Source: Anaerolineales bacterium (GTDB taxonomy: Bacteria > Chloroflexota > Anaerolineae > Anaerolineales > UBA4823). Taken from it: 64,000 nt of DNA. The number at the start of each line of letters is the position of its first letter. The stretch's first letter is position 1. A model generated the notes under the pieces. That model saw nothing but the letters and a program-made list of their open reading frames with translations. It was not told the DNA's origin and ran no database searches. Made by a program: the position numbers and the translations under genes. Positions 17,320-25,762 of the stretch are shown piece by piece. The stretch lies in the NCBI GenBank assembly GCA_020060465.1, contig JAGVAD010000030.1, positions 16,907 to 80,906 on the forward strand, read 5' to 3'.

Positions 17320-18789
17320 ATGCAACGAATCACCATCGACCCTATTACCCGGCTCGAAGGTCACGGAAAAATCGAGATCTTCCTCAACTCGGACGGCGAG
17401 GTCGCCAATACTTATTTTCAAATTCCAGAGTTGCGCGGCTTTGAGCGATTTTGCGTGGGTCGTCCGGTGGAAGAGATGCCGCTGCTCACCAATCGCATTT
17501 GCGGCGTTTGCCCCGAAGCGCACCACATGGCCGCAGCCAAAGCCGCCGACGCAGTCTATAAGGTGGACCCACCGCCCACGGCGAAAAAACTGCGCGAGCT
17601 GCTCTATTCGGGCTTCTATTTCACCGATCACACCACCCATTTCTACGCCCTGGCTGGGCCAGACTTCGTCATGGGACCCGACGCGCCAGTGGCGCAGCGC
17701 AACATCCTGGGCGTCATCCACAAAGTGGGCCTGGAAATCGGCGGCAAGGTCATTCAAGCGCGCAAGTATGGACACCGCATTGTGGAAATCATCGGCGGGA
17801 GGAAGGTTCACCCCTGCACCTCCATCCCTGGCGGGCTGACCAAGGGCATCACCGAAGAGCAGCGCCAGGAGATCGAGGAGATCGGCCATTGGGCGATTGA
17901 GTTTGCCCAATTCAGTCTGAAACTGTTCAACGACATCGTGTTGGGCAATTCGCAATACGTGGACCTGGTGCTGAATGACATCTACACGCATCGCACCTAT
18001 TCCATCGGCCTGGTAGATGAGAACAACCGCGTCAATTTCTACGACGGCAAGGTCAGCGTGGTGGCGCCCGACGGCGAGCGCATCGGCAAATACGCCCCGC
18101 ATGAATACACCGATTGGATTGCCGAACGCGTTGAGCCGTGGACTTACCTGAAATTCCCCTACCTGAAAAAGGTGGGATGGAAGGGCTTTGTGGACGGCAA
18201 GGATTCCGGCGTCTATTTCGCCACCCCTCTCTCTCGCCTGAACGCCGCCGACAGCATGGCCACTCCGCGCGCGCAGGAAGAATATCTCAAGTTCTACGAA
18301 ACCCTGGGCGGTAAACCGGTGCATCAACGCCTGGCGACGCACTGGGCGCGGTTGATCGAGCTGCTATACGCAGCAGAGCGCATCGTGGAGCTGGCGACGG
18401 ATCCTGAAATCACCTCGCCCAATTTTCATACGACGCCAACGGAGAAGCCCACCGAAGGGGTGGGCATCGTCGAAGCGCCGCGCGGCACACTGACCCATCA
18501 CTATAAGACCGACGAGCGCGGCATCCTCACCGAGGTAAACCTGATCGTTGGCACCACCAATAATTACGCCCCAATCAGCATGTCCATTGATAAAGCCGCT
18601 CGCTCGCTGATCCGCAAAGGCAGTGTGGTTACCGAAGGCATGTTGAACATGGTCGAGATGGCATTCCGAGCTTACGACCCCTGCTTCGGCTGCGCTACCC
18701 ACTCCTTGCCCGGCCAGATGCCGTTGGAAGTGACCATTCGGGATGCCGATGGCAACCCGATTGAGGTCTTGAAACAATTTTGCGAATGA
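17320..18789 (+). CDS. mvhA: [NiFe]-hydrogenase large subunit, group 3c (MvhA)
   Basis: Catalytic subunit for H2 oxidation or evolution. 489 aa. Both NiFe motifs are intact: N-terminal NRICGVCPEAHH and C-terminal DPCFGCATH. After the His comes a tail of 28 residues, which in this family is removed by a maturation protease, and the next gene encodes one. GAGGAGG precedes the ATG. Its stop overlaps the protease start. Confidence 0.95.
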   Translation: MQRITIDPITRLEGHGKIEIFLNSDGEVANTYFQIPELRGFERFCVGRPVEEMPLLTNRICGVCPEAHHMAAAKAADAVYKVDPPPTAKKLRELLYSGFYFTDHTTHFYALAGPDFVMGPDAPVAQRNILGVIHKVGLEIGGKVIQARKYGHRIVEIIGGRKVHPCTSIPGGLTKGITEEQRQEIEEIGHWAIEFAQFSLKLFNDIVLGNSQYVDLVLNDIYTHRTYSIGLVDENNRVNFYDGKVSVVAPDGERIGKYAPHEYTDWIAERVEPWTYLKFPYLKKVGWKGFVDGKDSGVYFATPLSRLNAADSMATPRAQEEYLKFYETLGGKPVHQRLATHWARLIELLYAAERIVELATDPEITSPNFHTTPTEKPTEGVGIVEAPRGTLTHHYKTDERGILTEVNLIVGTTNNYAPISMSIDKAARSLIRKGSVVTEGMLNMVEMAFRAYDPCFGCATHSLPGQMPLEVTIRDADGNPIEVLKQFCE

Positions 18790-19340
18790 TGCAAAGCCCA
18801 GAGTTGGGGTGGAATTTGTCGCCCTCGCCAAATTCCACCCCCCGTCCCTGGATTGTGATCGGTTTGGGCAACCCGCTTTTGGGCGATGACGGCGTAGGAT
18901 GGAGGATCGTCGAGCGGGTAGCGCAGCATTATCGCGCCTCGCCAGATAATCTTCCACAGGTGGATTTCGAATGCCTGAGCCTGGGTGGTTTGAGTTTGAT
19001 GGAACGGTTGGTTGGCTATCGCAAGGCGCTTGTCATCGACTCCATCGTCACCGGCAAGCACCCAGAAGGCGCACTGCTGTGGTTCAATCTGGAGGATTTG
19101 CCCGCCTTTGCATCTACTTATACCCGATCCACTCACGATACAACGCTCCCCGAGGCAATCCAGATCGGGAAAATGATGGGCGCGCCGTTGCCGGAATCCA
19201 TCATCATCCTCGCGGTGGAAGCCCGCCGGGTGTATGAGTTTTCAGAAGAATTGTCGCCTGCCGTCGCCGCCGCAATCCCACGGGCGGAAAAAATGATATT
19301 GGATCTCATAGCTGAGGAGGCTGCTCATGATCTCGCCTGA
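18786..19340 (+). CDS. Hydrogenase maturation endopeptidase (HyaD/HycI family)
   Basis: Cleaves the C-terminal tail of the large subunit after Ni insertion. 184 aa. The family motif GLGNPLLGDDGVG and the metal-binding Asp of VIDSI are present. An N-terminal extension of about 20 Pro/Ser-rich residues is unusual, and the true start might be slightly downstream. The ATG at 18786 overlaps the mvhA stop. Directly following mvhA, its substrate is almost surely MvhA. Confidence 0.87.
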   Translation: MMQSPELGWNLSPSPNSTPRPWIVIGLGNPLLGDDGVGWRIVERVAQHYRASPDNLPQVDFECLSLGGLSLMERLVGYRKALVIDSIVTGKHPEGALLWFNLEDLPAFASTYTRSTHDTTLPEAIQIGKMMGAPLPESIIILAVEARRVYEFSEELSPAVAAAIPRAEKMILDLIAEEAAHDLA

Positions 19341-19800
19341 ACTGCTGCGCCGCTATCCAAGTTTTGGTCTGTTCAACGAAACTCAACTAAAAGCCATTGC
19401 CATGATCGCCGAGGAAGATTCCGCCCCCGCAGGGACGGTCCTCTTCGAGGAACGCCAGCCTGCCACTCATCTCTATCTATTGCTCGAGGGAGGCGTTGAC
19501 CTATCGTATAGATCCGAAGAGGAATATCATCCGAAAACGCGCAAGGAGTTCGCTGTGGGCGAGATCAACCCCGGCGAATTATTTTCGATCAGCGCCCTCA
19601 TCGAGCCGTATGTGCTGAACGCCACAGCCCGTCTGTCGCAAGACTCGAAATTTGTCAAAATTGAGGCCGCCAGCCTGCGCGAACTGATGGAGCAGGACTG
19701 CTCGATGGGATATCTGGCGATGAAACAGATCACCAAGGCGCTTATGGAGCGCTTGATTTATACCCGCGTGCAACTCGCCGCCTGCTGGTCGTCGTCGTAA
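19327..19800 (+). CDS. Stand-alone cyclic-nucleotide-binding-domain protein
   Basis: 157 aa, almost entirely one cNMP-binding domain: LFNETQLKAIAMIAEE, GTVLFEERQPATHLYLLLEGGVDL, INPGELFSISALIEPYVLNATARL. It lacks the C-terminal HTH of CRP/FNR regulators. GAGGAGG lies upstream, and the gene overlaps the protease gene by 14 bases, so it belongs to the hydrogenase operon. A sensor subunit that tunes the hydrogenase or Hdr complex is one possibility; no partner is proven. The canonical phosphate-binding Arg is not obvious, so ligand binding is uncertain. Confidence 0.7.
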   Translation: MISPELLRRYPSFGLFNETQLKAIAMIAEEDSAPAGTVLFEERQPATHLYLLLEGGVDLSYRSEEEYHPKTRKEFAVGEINPGELFSISALIEPYVLNATARLSQDSKFVKIEAASLRELMEQDCSMGYLAMKQITKALMERLIYTRVQLAACWSSS

Positions 19801-20104
19801 ACTCAGCCGAGGCAAATACCTGGCTGTTATAATGCGAGATTGGTCTCGCAGATACGTCCTTGCCCGCCCCTTGGGCACGCCCACCGGACGGGCTTATTGT
19901 TATCCGCGGCGTTGGTTTCTCCATCCCATGCTATTCGCCAGCCGTCATCAGATATATCCGAAGGCTGGATGCATCAGAATCGTTCGGAAGACGGCGGCTA
20001 ACCAGAGCCACGCGAGATTTATCTCGTGAAGGCTTAAATCATCCTTGCCAGATGGAGGTTGTATCCTCCCCACGAGCCAAATCATCCACGCCCAACATTT
20101 TCCC

Positions 20105-20205
20105 CGCGTTCTCTGTGAACTCAGTGACGATATTTTCATTTTTCGAGGCGAATGGATGTGCTTGACACTCCCGCTGTGAAATTCGATCGCCAACGCTCAC
20201 GAGGG
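20105..20205 (-). repeat. Dispersed intergenic repeat, copy B
   Basis: Read on the minus strand it gives GAGCGTTGGCGATCGAATTTCA, then GTGTCAAGCACATC, ATTCGCCTC and TCACAGAGA, matching copy A (8555-8735) in order. It lies in the 510-base gap between the cNMP-binding gene and the acetyltransferase, which otherwise holds no gene. TATAAT at 20275-20280 may serve the acetyltransferase gene. Confidence 0.6.
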
Positions 20206-20312
20206 TGACGATCCACCGGCGCAATCGCAACCATTTGACTATACAACAGATGATATGTTCATAATCTTTTAAGGTATAATTATTCAAAGCTGGCGCAAAC
20301 GGGAGGCAAACC

Positions 20313-20879
20313 ATGGTCATCCGAGAAGATCTGGTCTATCGGCAGGTCATTACCATGCGGGATGGCGCGCGCGTGCTGCTCCGCCCACTCGTCCCTTCAG
20401 ACCGTCAGGCCCTGCTGGATTTCTTCCTACCGGTCACCCAGGAAGAGCGCCGCTACATGCGCCATAATGTGAACGACCCAGAACTGATCGCTTCCTGGGC
20501 AGAAAATGTTGACCTGGAGCGCGTTTTTCCATTGGTCGCTGTGGTGGGCGAGCGCATCGTGGGCGAGGCGACGCTGCACTTCAACGAAGGCCCGGCGCGC
20601 CACCGCGCCGAGATGCGCATCTTTCTGGCAAAAGACTTCAAACGGCGCGGCCTGGGCAGCAAGCTCATTCAGGCCATGATTGACATCGCCCGCAAGCGCA
20701 ACATCCACCTGGTAGAAGTCCAGGTGGTCAGCGAACAGATGGAAGTGGTCAAAGCGCTGCGCCGGGCAGGGTTCGAGGCGGTCTGCACCTTCGAGGATTA
20801 CTTCATGCTGCCTGACGGCGAGCTGCGCGACGTAACGCACCTGATTTTGCGCCTGCACAAAGCGGAGGACGAGTTTTAA
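20313..20879 (+). CDS. GNAT family N-acetyltransferase
   Basis: 188 aa. N-terminal strand with LLRPLVPSDRQALLDFF, core FPLVAVVGERIVGEATLHF and the acetyl-CoA loop FKRRGLGSKLIQAMIDIA (motif RRGLGS), then RRAGFEAVCTFEDYF. GNAT enzymes transfer an acyl group from acyl-CoA to an amine; the substrate is not predictable here. GGGAGG precedes the ATG. Monocistronic by context. Confidence 0.82.
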   Translation: MVIREDLVYRQVITMRDGARVLLRPLVPSDRQALLDFFLPVTQEERRYMRHNVNDPELIASWAENVDLERVFPLVAVVGERIVGEATLHFNEGPARHRAEMRIFLAKDFKRRGLGSKLIQAMIDIARKRNIHLVEVQVVSEQMEVVKALRRAGFEAVCTFEDYFMLPDGELRDVTHLILRLHKAEDEF

Positions 20880-20955
20880 GGGGAAAGACAGGGGAATTTG
20901 AGCTGGATTAACATTTTGCGGCAACAAGGCCATCTTCTATCTGAAGAACCGGTAG

Positions 20956-21123
20956 AAAGCCGATCAAGCCCTGGCTGCTTTCATCGAGAAGTATGCCAAT
21001 ATCTACCCATTGGCGCAGAGCGCTCCGATGATACGCCCGAACGCAGCGCCGCCGAGATTGTGACCATCCTCAACCAGGTGGTTGACCTGGCGCATACTGC
21101 CGCTCAAGACCTCCTCGCCGGCC
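20956..21123 (+). pseudogene. Possible eroded gene remnant downstream of the acetyltransferase
   Basis: Two adjoining frames look protein-like: KADQALAAFIEKYANIYPL (from 20956, right after a TAG) and DDTPERSAAEIVTILNQVVD (from 21027 in another frame). Joined by a frameshift they would give about 55 residues of amphipathic helix. The family is not recognised. The remnant runs into the 3' end of the polymerase gene on the other strand. This is inference from codon pattern only. Confidence 0.25.
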
Positions 21124-23358
21124 CGTCACGATTTTCAATGTTGGAAGTGTGAGTTCGTTAGGAACCAGGGGTTGCAGTACAGTTTGAACGGCGCGCATCA
21201 GTAATTCGATATAGCGTCGTATGTTCACGCTTTTCACTTCGGGCGGATTTGGCAAATCCCAGGCATAGACTCCCGGATGTCCCAGTGTGTAAAGGAAAGA
21301 CACTGTTTGCCCAGGCCGGGTGGTTTTACCGACCTTTGCCAGTTGCGCCGCTGCAATCGCCGCATAAGACGGGCAACGATATTCTTCCAGTTCTCGGCTC
21401 AGTTTTTGCCTGACCAGCAGCGCCTCCAGCGGCACGCGCCAGTTGCGCAGATTGTCAATCTGCCTACGCACATAATCCATCACCTGCGGCAGGTAATTGG
21501 GTAGCTGCTCTACCTCCGGCGCTTGCGCCAGGATTTCGAGGATGCGCATTTGGGTTTCAGCAATGTGAAGGGGAGTATCTTGACGGCGCGCCTCAATGCC
21601 GCGGGCTTTGATCGTTCCATCCTGATAGACGCCAAAATAGCGATTGGCAACCGAAGCGCGTTCGTCCACCCGCGATGGCAGAAAGACAATCCAGCGATAA
21701 ATTCCCTCCAAACCGACCGGCAAATGGGTGCGTCTGGCGATCTCATCCAGGATAGGCTGGAAGTCGCGCACGGATGTGCAGCCCGGCTTTTGCGCCCACA
21801 AACCGTCCACATATAGATGCAAAACATTGCCCCCCGCGTCTTCGATGGCTTCCTTTGCCCTCAGCAGACATTCGCGGCTGTAAGCGGTCACTGCCTGGTG
21901 CGCCTCGATGCGTCCAAAGCGAGCATTCTTGTAACCCAAATATCCGAAGCAGGTCACCAATAGCCATTTATGCGCCGCAGAGCGCGCTTTGTATATTTTA
22001 CGCCGCGGATCCCAATGAGGTAATTCGGCGATCTTGCTCTTCAAGAGAATGCGTTTCTCCAACAATGGTTTCAAGGTGAGGGGGATCAGGCCGGGCGTTT
22101 GTTGACAAATCCATAAGTTCAACTCAGGCGTCTTTTCCGCCTGCGGTATATCTTGCCCCACTGTCTCCGGCGAGATGTTGAAACGCGCCATGATGCTGGG
22201 ATACATAGAGATGAAGTCAATCTCAGCCACGTCGCGATGTAAGCCGATGGAAGGCTGATAGACCAACCCGCCTTGATCGGCGTGTAGAAAATCCAGGGCG
22301 GTTTTGGGCATCTCGGCCTGTTGTTTGTGCCAGGGAACCAGCACGCCTTGGCGTAGGGCAGTGACGATCTGCATGGCGGAAATTCCACTGCCAGGCGAGA
22401 GCCGCGCTGCATCTTGCATGGGCATCGCGGATACCCGCGCCGACTCGAAGACGCCCTCCAGACCGTAATCATGAAACATCATGGCGTTATACATATCAAT
22501 GTGCCAGCGACCGTAGAGCTGCACCTGCTCGCCCCGATAAACGATTTGACCGTAGGTGAAATACGAACGTTCCGTCTTGCGCAACGCCTCACAGTTTACC
22601 TCTCGGTTGAGCGGTAGAGGCAGGTTGAGTTCATCCGACCATTTCAACAGGCGCGGCAGCAACCAGGTATCGCCCCAGGCGGTGAGCAGCAGATCGGGAT
22701 CATAGCGCTTGAGGAGGCTCGCCAGATTGATCAACAACGGGCGCCGCGCCCTGAGTTCCAGGCTACAGTGGTAACGCTGAAAGCGAACATCCAGTCGTTG
22801 CGGCTCTGCATGACGCGGGTCGCAATCGGGCTCCAGGCTCATGACGCGCAACGGAGGAGGCTGTGTATCCACATCCCAGGGAGAGTCGAGCGTCTGGATG
22901 TGTCGTATCTTGTTGCGCTCATCGTATTCCACCCTGAGGCGCGCCAGCGGAAAGCTCCCATGCGCAGCCGCGTGTCGCAAAGGTAAGGCAATGTCTGCAT
23001 CATAGTAGGTCAGGTCAGGATATTTTCGGCTGACGCAGGCAAATAAGCGCGGCTGATCAACGGGGTTGAGCGTTTGAACTGCCAATACGGGGATGGGGTT
23101 GGGTTGGAACAAATCGCGTCGCTCCTGACGCGAGAGTCGAATGGGAACATCCTGCTCTTGAAGGAACTTCCATAGAGAGCGCAGTTGCATTGCGGGGCCA
23201 GCGACGTAAAAGGTTACGGGGAAATCCTGCGTCAGTCGGCGACGGTCGCCTTCGCATTGCGCCTCACCAGTCGCCCCTTGGTCTACCAATAGCCAGAGCG
23301 CCAGGCCGTCTCGCGGGTGACCATAAACATCCAACAGCCAACCGGTTACTTCAGCCAT
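21070..23358 (-). CDS. Divergent family-B DNA polymerase (PolB2-like)
   Basis: 762 aa. The palm has motif A DFISMYPSIMARFN (Asp381), motif B around KWLLVTCFGYLGYKN (Lys464) and motif C LYVDGLW (Asp518). Family-B polymerases normally have DTD in motif C; here the second Asp position is Leu520. The exonuclease region (about 170-290) is poorly conserved: the DxE of motif I reads SLEPD. This pattern resembles the PolB2 group of archaea and some bacteria, once thought inactive and later tied to DNA damage. The start overlaps the stop of the 85-aa gene, and with the RadA-like gene it forms a three-gene operon. A role in repair or translesion synthesis is inference. Confidence 0.8.
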   Translation of the reverse strand: MAEVTGWLLDVYGHPRDGLALWLLVDQGATGEAQCEGDRRRLTQDFPVTFYVAGPAMQLRSLWKFLQEQDVPIRLSRQERRDLFQPNPIPVLAVQTLNPVDQPRLFACVSRKYPDLTYYDADIALPLRHAAAHGSFPLARLRVEYDERNKIRHIQTLDSPWDVDTQPPPLRVMSLEPDCDPRHAEPQRLDVRFQRYHCSLELRARRPLLINLASLLKRYDPDLLLTAWGDTWLLPRLLKWSDELNLPLPLNREVNCEALRKTERSYFTYGQIVYRGEQVQLYGRWHIDMYNAMMFHDYGLEGVFESARVSAMPMQDAARLSPGSGISAMQIVTALRQGVLVPWHKQQAEMPKTALDFLHADQGGLVYQPSIGLHRDVAEIDFISMYPSIMARFNISPETVGQDIPQAEKTPELNLWICQQTPGLIPLTLKPLLEKRILLKSKIAELPHWDPRRKIYKARSAAHKWLLVTCFGYLGYKNARFGRIEAHQAVTAYSRECLLRAKEAIEDAGGNVLHLYVDGLWAQKPGCTSVRDFQPILDEIARRTHLPVGLEGIYRWIVFLPSRVDERASVANRYFGVYQDGTIKARGIEARRQDTPLHIAETQMRILEILAQAPEVEQLPNYLPQVMDYVRRQIDNLRNWRVPLEALLVRQKLSRELEEYRCPSYAAIAAAQLAKVGKTTRPGQTVSFLYTLGHPGVYAWDLPNPPEVKSVNIRRYIELLMRAVQTVLQPLVPNELTLPTLKIVTGRRGGLERQYAPGQPPG

Positions 23359-23608
23359 CGCGTCTCTGCTCGAGCAATTGCCGCAGCCGCATCACCTCTT
23401 TATGTTCTTCCAGCAACATGGCCAGCAAGAATACCTCGAAGGGCAAGGCATGCGAGGCATAGGCGGCCGCGGCCAGATGTTGCCGTGCGGCGGCGAACAG
23501 ATCGTCCAACGCCAGTTGATCGCTGCGCCGCAGGGCGCGCCGGAAACGGGCAAAGGCTTCTTGCTCCTGGAGAAAGACCTGTGTAATGGAGGGAACTGTA
23601 CGACCCAT
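23351..23608 (-). CDS. Small helical protein of the polymerase operon
   Basis: 85 aa starting MGRTVPSITQVFLQEQEAF, then FRRALRRSDQLALDDLFAAA, ending with a helix rich in Leu and Glu (LLAMLLEEHKEVMRLRQLLE). The GRTVPS opening and the FRRAL segment recall, from memory, small proteins found next to PolB2-type genes elsewhere. It starts seven bases after the RadA-like gene and overlaps the polymerase start, so all three are co-translated. Probably an accessory subunit; function unknown. Confidence 0.65.
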   Translation of the reverse strand: MGRTVPSITQVFLQEQEAFARFRRALRRSDQLALDDLFAAARQHLAAAAYASHALPFEVFLLAMLLEEHKEVMRLRQLLEQRRDG

Positions 23609-23615
23609 CTTGAAC

Positions 23616-24152
23616 CTATAGCAATCTGAGTTGCGCCGACGCGGGCGGCGCAACTGCCTCGAAACGCCAGATATGATCGGCGCAGCCTTGTAATTTGCTC
23701 ATTAATGGCTCTATGTCTTTGGCCTTGTGCAACGCAGCGCTGACCACCACCGGCACAGAACGGCTTGTTTGGTACAGCCGTTCCAGACAGCGCTCCAGCA
23801 GGCGCAATCGTTCGCCCAGCGGCGCGGTTTCGTCGCAGAAAGTCGCCGGTAAATCCAACACCATGATAGGGACGCCAGACGCCGTGATTGGTTCAATCTG
23901 TGCAGCGACCTGGTAGTAAGTGAAGGCACGGGCGACATGGATGTTGTTCAAGCATGTTCCCAGGTGAGGTGACTGCCGCTGTGCCAGGCGCGCAATACGA
24001 TACACGTCGAAGAGGTTTCCGGCATCTAGTACCTGCACCGCGCCGGCAAGCGCCAGGCGAGCAATGAGGGCATTCATCAACGCGCTTACTGCCGGGCGCG
24101 AAGCAATTACCAGGTGCAACTGAGGGGAATTCAGACGAGATAGTGTGTTCAT
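23616..24152 (-). CDS. RadA/RecA-like protein without Walker A
   Basis: 178 aa. The segment NIHVARAFTYYQV matches the NIYVARAF signature of RadA/RAD51 recombinases, and VPIMVLDLPATF fits a Walker B strand. At the expected Walker A site the protein reads VIASRPAVSALM, without GxxxxGK(T/S), so ATP hydrolysis is unlikely. No DNA-binding N-terminal domain is present. It resembles a degenerate recombinase core used as an accessory factor, comparable in principle to ImuA/SulA-like partners of mutagenic polymerases. ATG at 24152 (TTG at 24158 also possible). Confidence 0.7.
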   Translation of the reverse strand: MNTLSRLNSPQLHLVIASRPAVSALMNALIARLALAGAVQVLDAGNLFDVYRIARLAQRQSPHLGTCLNNIHVARAFTYYQVAAQIEPITASGVPIMVLDLPATFCDETAPLGERLRLLERCLERLYQTSRSVPVVVSAALHKAKDIEPLMSKLQGCADHIWRFEAVAPPASAQLRLL

Positions 24153-24268
24153 GCCCAAAGCTTAGCAAACGTCTAAGCGCAGGGCAATTATCCTGGGATT
24201 GAATTCGAGTCGGAATTTGGATCTAGATCTGAGATCGAGGGCGTATTCCCCCCTCTGAAACCCGCCGC

Positions 24269-24685
24269 TCAGCGTTTGGATTCGAACCAAGAAGTGAAGT
24301 CAAAGCCAGATAGCATGGCTTTCACATCGCTGCGGTTCTGGCTGTTGAACTTAACCAGGATGTTATGCACATGCGCCTTAACCGTTGAGAGTGAAATGCT
24401 GAGTAATTGGGCAATTTCAGCGTTCGAGTAATTCAGGCAGATCAATGCAGCCACCTCCTGTTCGCGCCGAGTCAGGCTTTGCCAACAGCGATAAGAAGCT
24501 TCATTGACTGCCAACTGATCAAGGGCAATTGCTAGCAGATCATCCGCCACGTCTGCCACAGGGCGTTGTTCCTGATAAGCCAGTCCCTCGATCGTCTCTA
24601 AAAACATCCGTCTGACGGGAATGGCTTTGCCTGGGCGATAAAAACCGAGGCGGCGCAGGAGTCGTTTGAACACGGCAATTAACAT
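24269..24685 (-). CDS. LuxR-type HTH transcriptional regulator
   Basis: 138 aa. The C-terminal half is a typical LuxR/GerE domain: LTRREQEVAALICLNYSNAEIAQLLSISLSTVKAHVHNIL. The N-terminal 65 residues are helical and show no receiver or ligand-binding domain. It lies about 120 bases upstream of the polymerase operon on the same strand and could control it; that is inference. A 16-bp palindrome overlaps its probable -10 region. Confidence 0.85.
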   Translation of the reverse strand: MLIAVFKRLLRRLGFYRPGKAIPVRRMFLETIEGLAYQEQRPVADVADDLLAIALDQLAVNEASYRCWQSLTRREQEVAALICLNYSNAEIAQLLSISLSTVKAHVHNILVKFNSQNRSDVKAMLSGFDFTSWFESKR

Positions 24686-24713
24686 CTTCGGCGATTTATT
24701 GTTAGATCGTTTG

Positions 24714-24729
24714 TTCTATTATAATAGAA
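24714..24729. promoter_or_regulatory. Palindrome at the promoter of the LuxR-type gene
   Basis: TTCTATTATAATAGAA is a perfect palindrome containing TATAAT, 29 bases upstream of the start codon. It could be an autoregulatory operator overlapping the -10 box. Confidence 0.4.
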
Positions 24730-24896
24730 GTAAAGGGGAAAATGCAACTCGGCGATAAATGTTTTACGCAAATTTTACGAGGTGGGGCGACTCGCCTGCC
24801 AAATCTGTAAGGAATGTCGCAAAAGATCATAAAGGCTTATCAACATAACTCCATATATTGTATAATCCCATCTGTAAACCAGCCAGGGAGTGAACT

Positions 24897-25064
24897 ATGT
24901 CACCAGCCATTTTGTGGAGTTATCTTCCCTTCTTATCCCCGTGCGAACATCTAATAAGCTTTGAATGTTCCCGCCTCGCCACTTGCTTGTGTTCCGCCGC
25001 GTGGTCACCTTTGTGTGCCCAAATTTGGAAAAAGAGCTTCGCCATTCGCGGCTTCGAAGGGTAG
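24897..25064 (+). CDS. Possible small Cys-rich protein (55 aa)
   Basis: An open frame of 55 codons starts at ATG 24897 with GGGAG seven bases upstream and a TATAAT at 24861-24866 about 30 bases before it. The product begins MSPAILWSYLPFLSPCEH and holds five Cys plus several Trp and Ser, unlike the neighbouring proteins. There is no recognised family. Good start signals argue for translation, while the composition argues for chance. It sits in the 450-base gap between the LuxR-type gene and the next gene. Confidence 0.3.
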   Translation: MSPAILWSYLPFLSPCEHLISFECSRLATCLCSAAWSPLCAQIWKKSFAIRGFEG

Positions 25065-25143
25065 ATTGCCCATGATTAAAGCGCGCAGCAATAATCTAGG
25101 GTAGTGTGGCAAGAGTTTGTAAAAGTTCTGGTTGGGATTTAAT

Positions 25144-25608
25144 ATGGATTCTTTATCTTTTTGGACGAATTTAGTAGTTTCAGTTATTTCGTTAATAATA
25201 GCAGTGCTTGCGCTGATTATGAGTTATCGCTCGCAAAAGAAATCTAATTATCTTCAGGAACAGATCACTAAAATCGAAGTCCAACGCGAAAAGGAGAGAC
25301 AACAAAAAGCGCGTAAAGCTTCTCTAAGACCGCGATTACAGAAATCAGACAATTTATCTCATCGACTCTTTATTATCAATGATGGGGAGGCAGAGGCGCG
25401 CAACATCCGCGTCATAATAGATGGAAAACCATTAGAACAACATTGTGCCGCAATTCAAATGGTTAAATTACCGCCAAACATTGGACCAGGGGCAGAATGG
25501 AGTTGTCTATTAGCTATCACGATGGATTGCCACCCACCCTTCGACATAGAAATTTGGTGGGATGATGCCCATAATAAAAATCGATCATATCGCACCTCGC
25601 TAAATTGA
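25144..25608 (+). CDS. Uncharacterised single-pass membrane protein with coiled coil
   Basis: 154 aa. An N-terminal membrane helix (FWTNLVVSVISLIIAVLALIM) is followed by a Gln/Lys/Glu-rich coiled coil (SQKKSNYLQEQITKIEVQRE) and a beta-rich C-terminal domain (LFIINDGEAEARNIRVIIDG). The C-terminal pattern resembles small immunoglobulin-like domains of accessory-region proteins. ATG at 25144 with GGGA upstream. AT-rich codons compared with the core genes suggest transfer. The gene may be the cassette associated with the attC-like site downstream. Confidence 0.6.
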   Translation: MDSLSFWTNLVVSVISLIIAVLALIMSYRSQKKSNYLQEQITKIEVQREKERQQKARKASLRPRLQKSDNLSHRLFIINDGEAEARNIRVIIDGKPLEQHCAAIQMVKLPPNIGPGAEWSCLLAITMDCHPPFDIEIWWDDAHNKNRSYRTSLN

Positions 25609-25618
25609 TAATAGATAT

Positions 25619-25762
25619 GTGAACCAAACCGAATATTGTCAAGGATGGTCAAAGGAAAATGTGATCGAACATATCAAATCACTTTCGGGAACACATTTTG
25701 ACCCAAAGGCAGTGGAACTATTTTTGAAAATGATGAGTGAAAATGAACAGAATGCGGGCTAA
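25619..25762 (+). pseudogene. C-terminal remnant of an HD-GYP-type phosphohydrolase
   Basis: 47 codons in one frame with no proper start. The segment WSKENVIEHIKSLSGTHFDP followed by AVELFLKMMSEN matches the C-terminal end of HD-GYP domains (usual form: G..FDP.VV..FL). The catalytic part is missing. The stop codon TAA lies inside the attC-like site. Confidence 0.5.

Noticed and set aside
17272..18342. 356-codon minus-strand open frame
   Set aside because: Shadow of the hydrogenase large subunit gene, whose NiFe motifs are intact on the plus strand.
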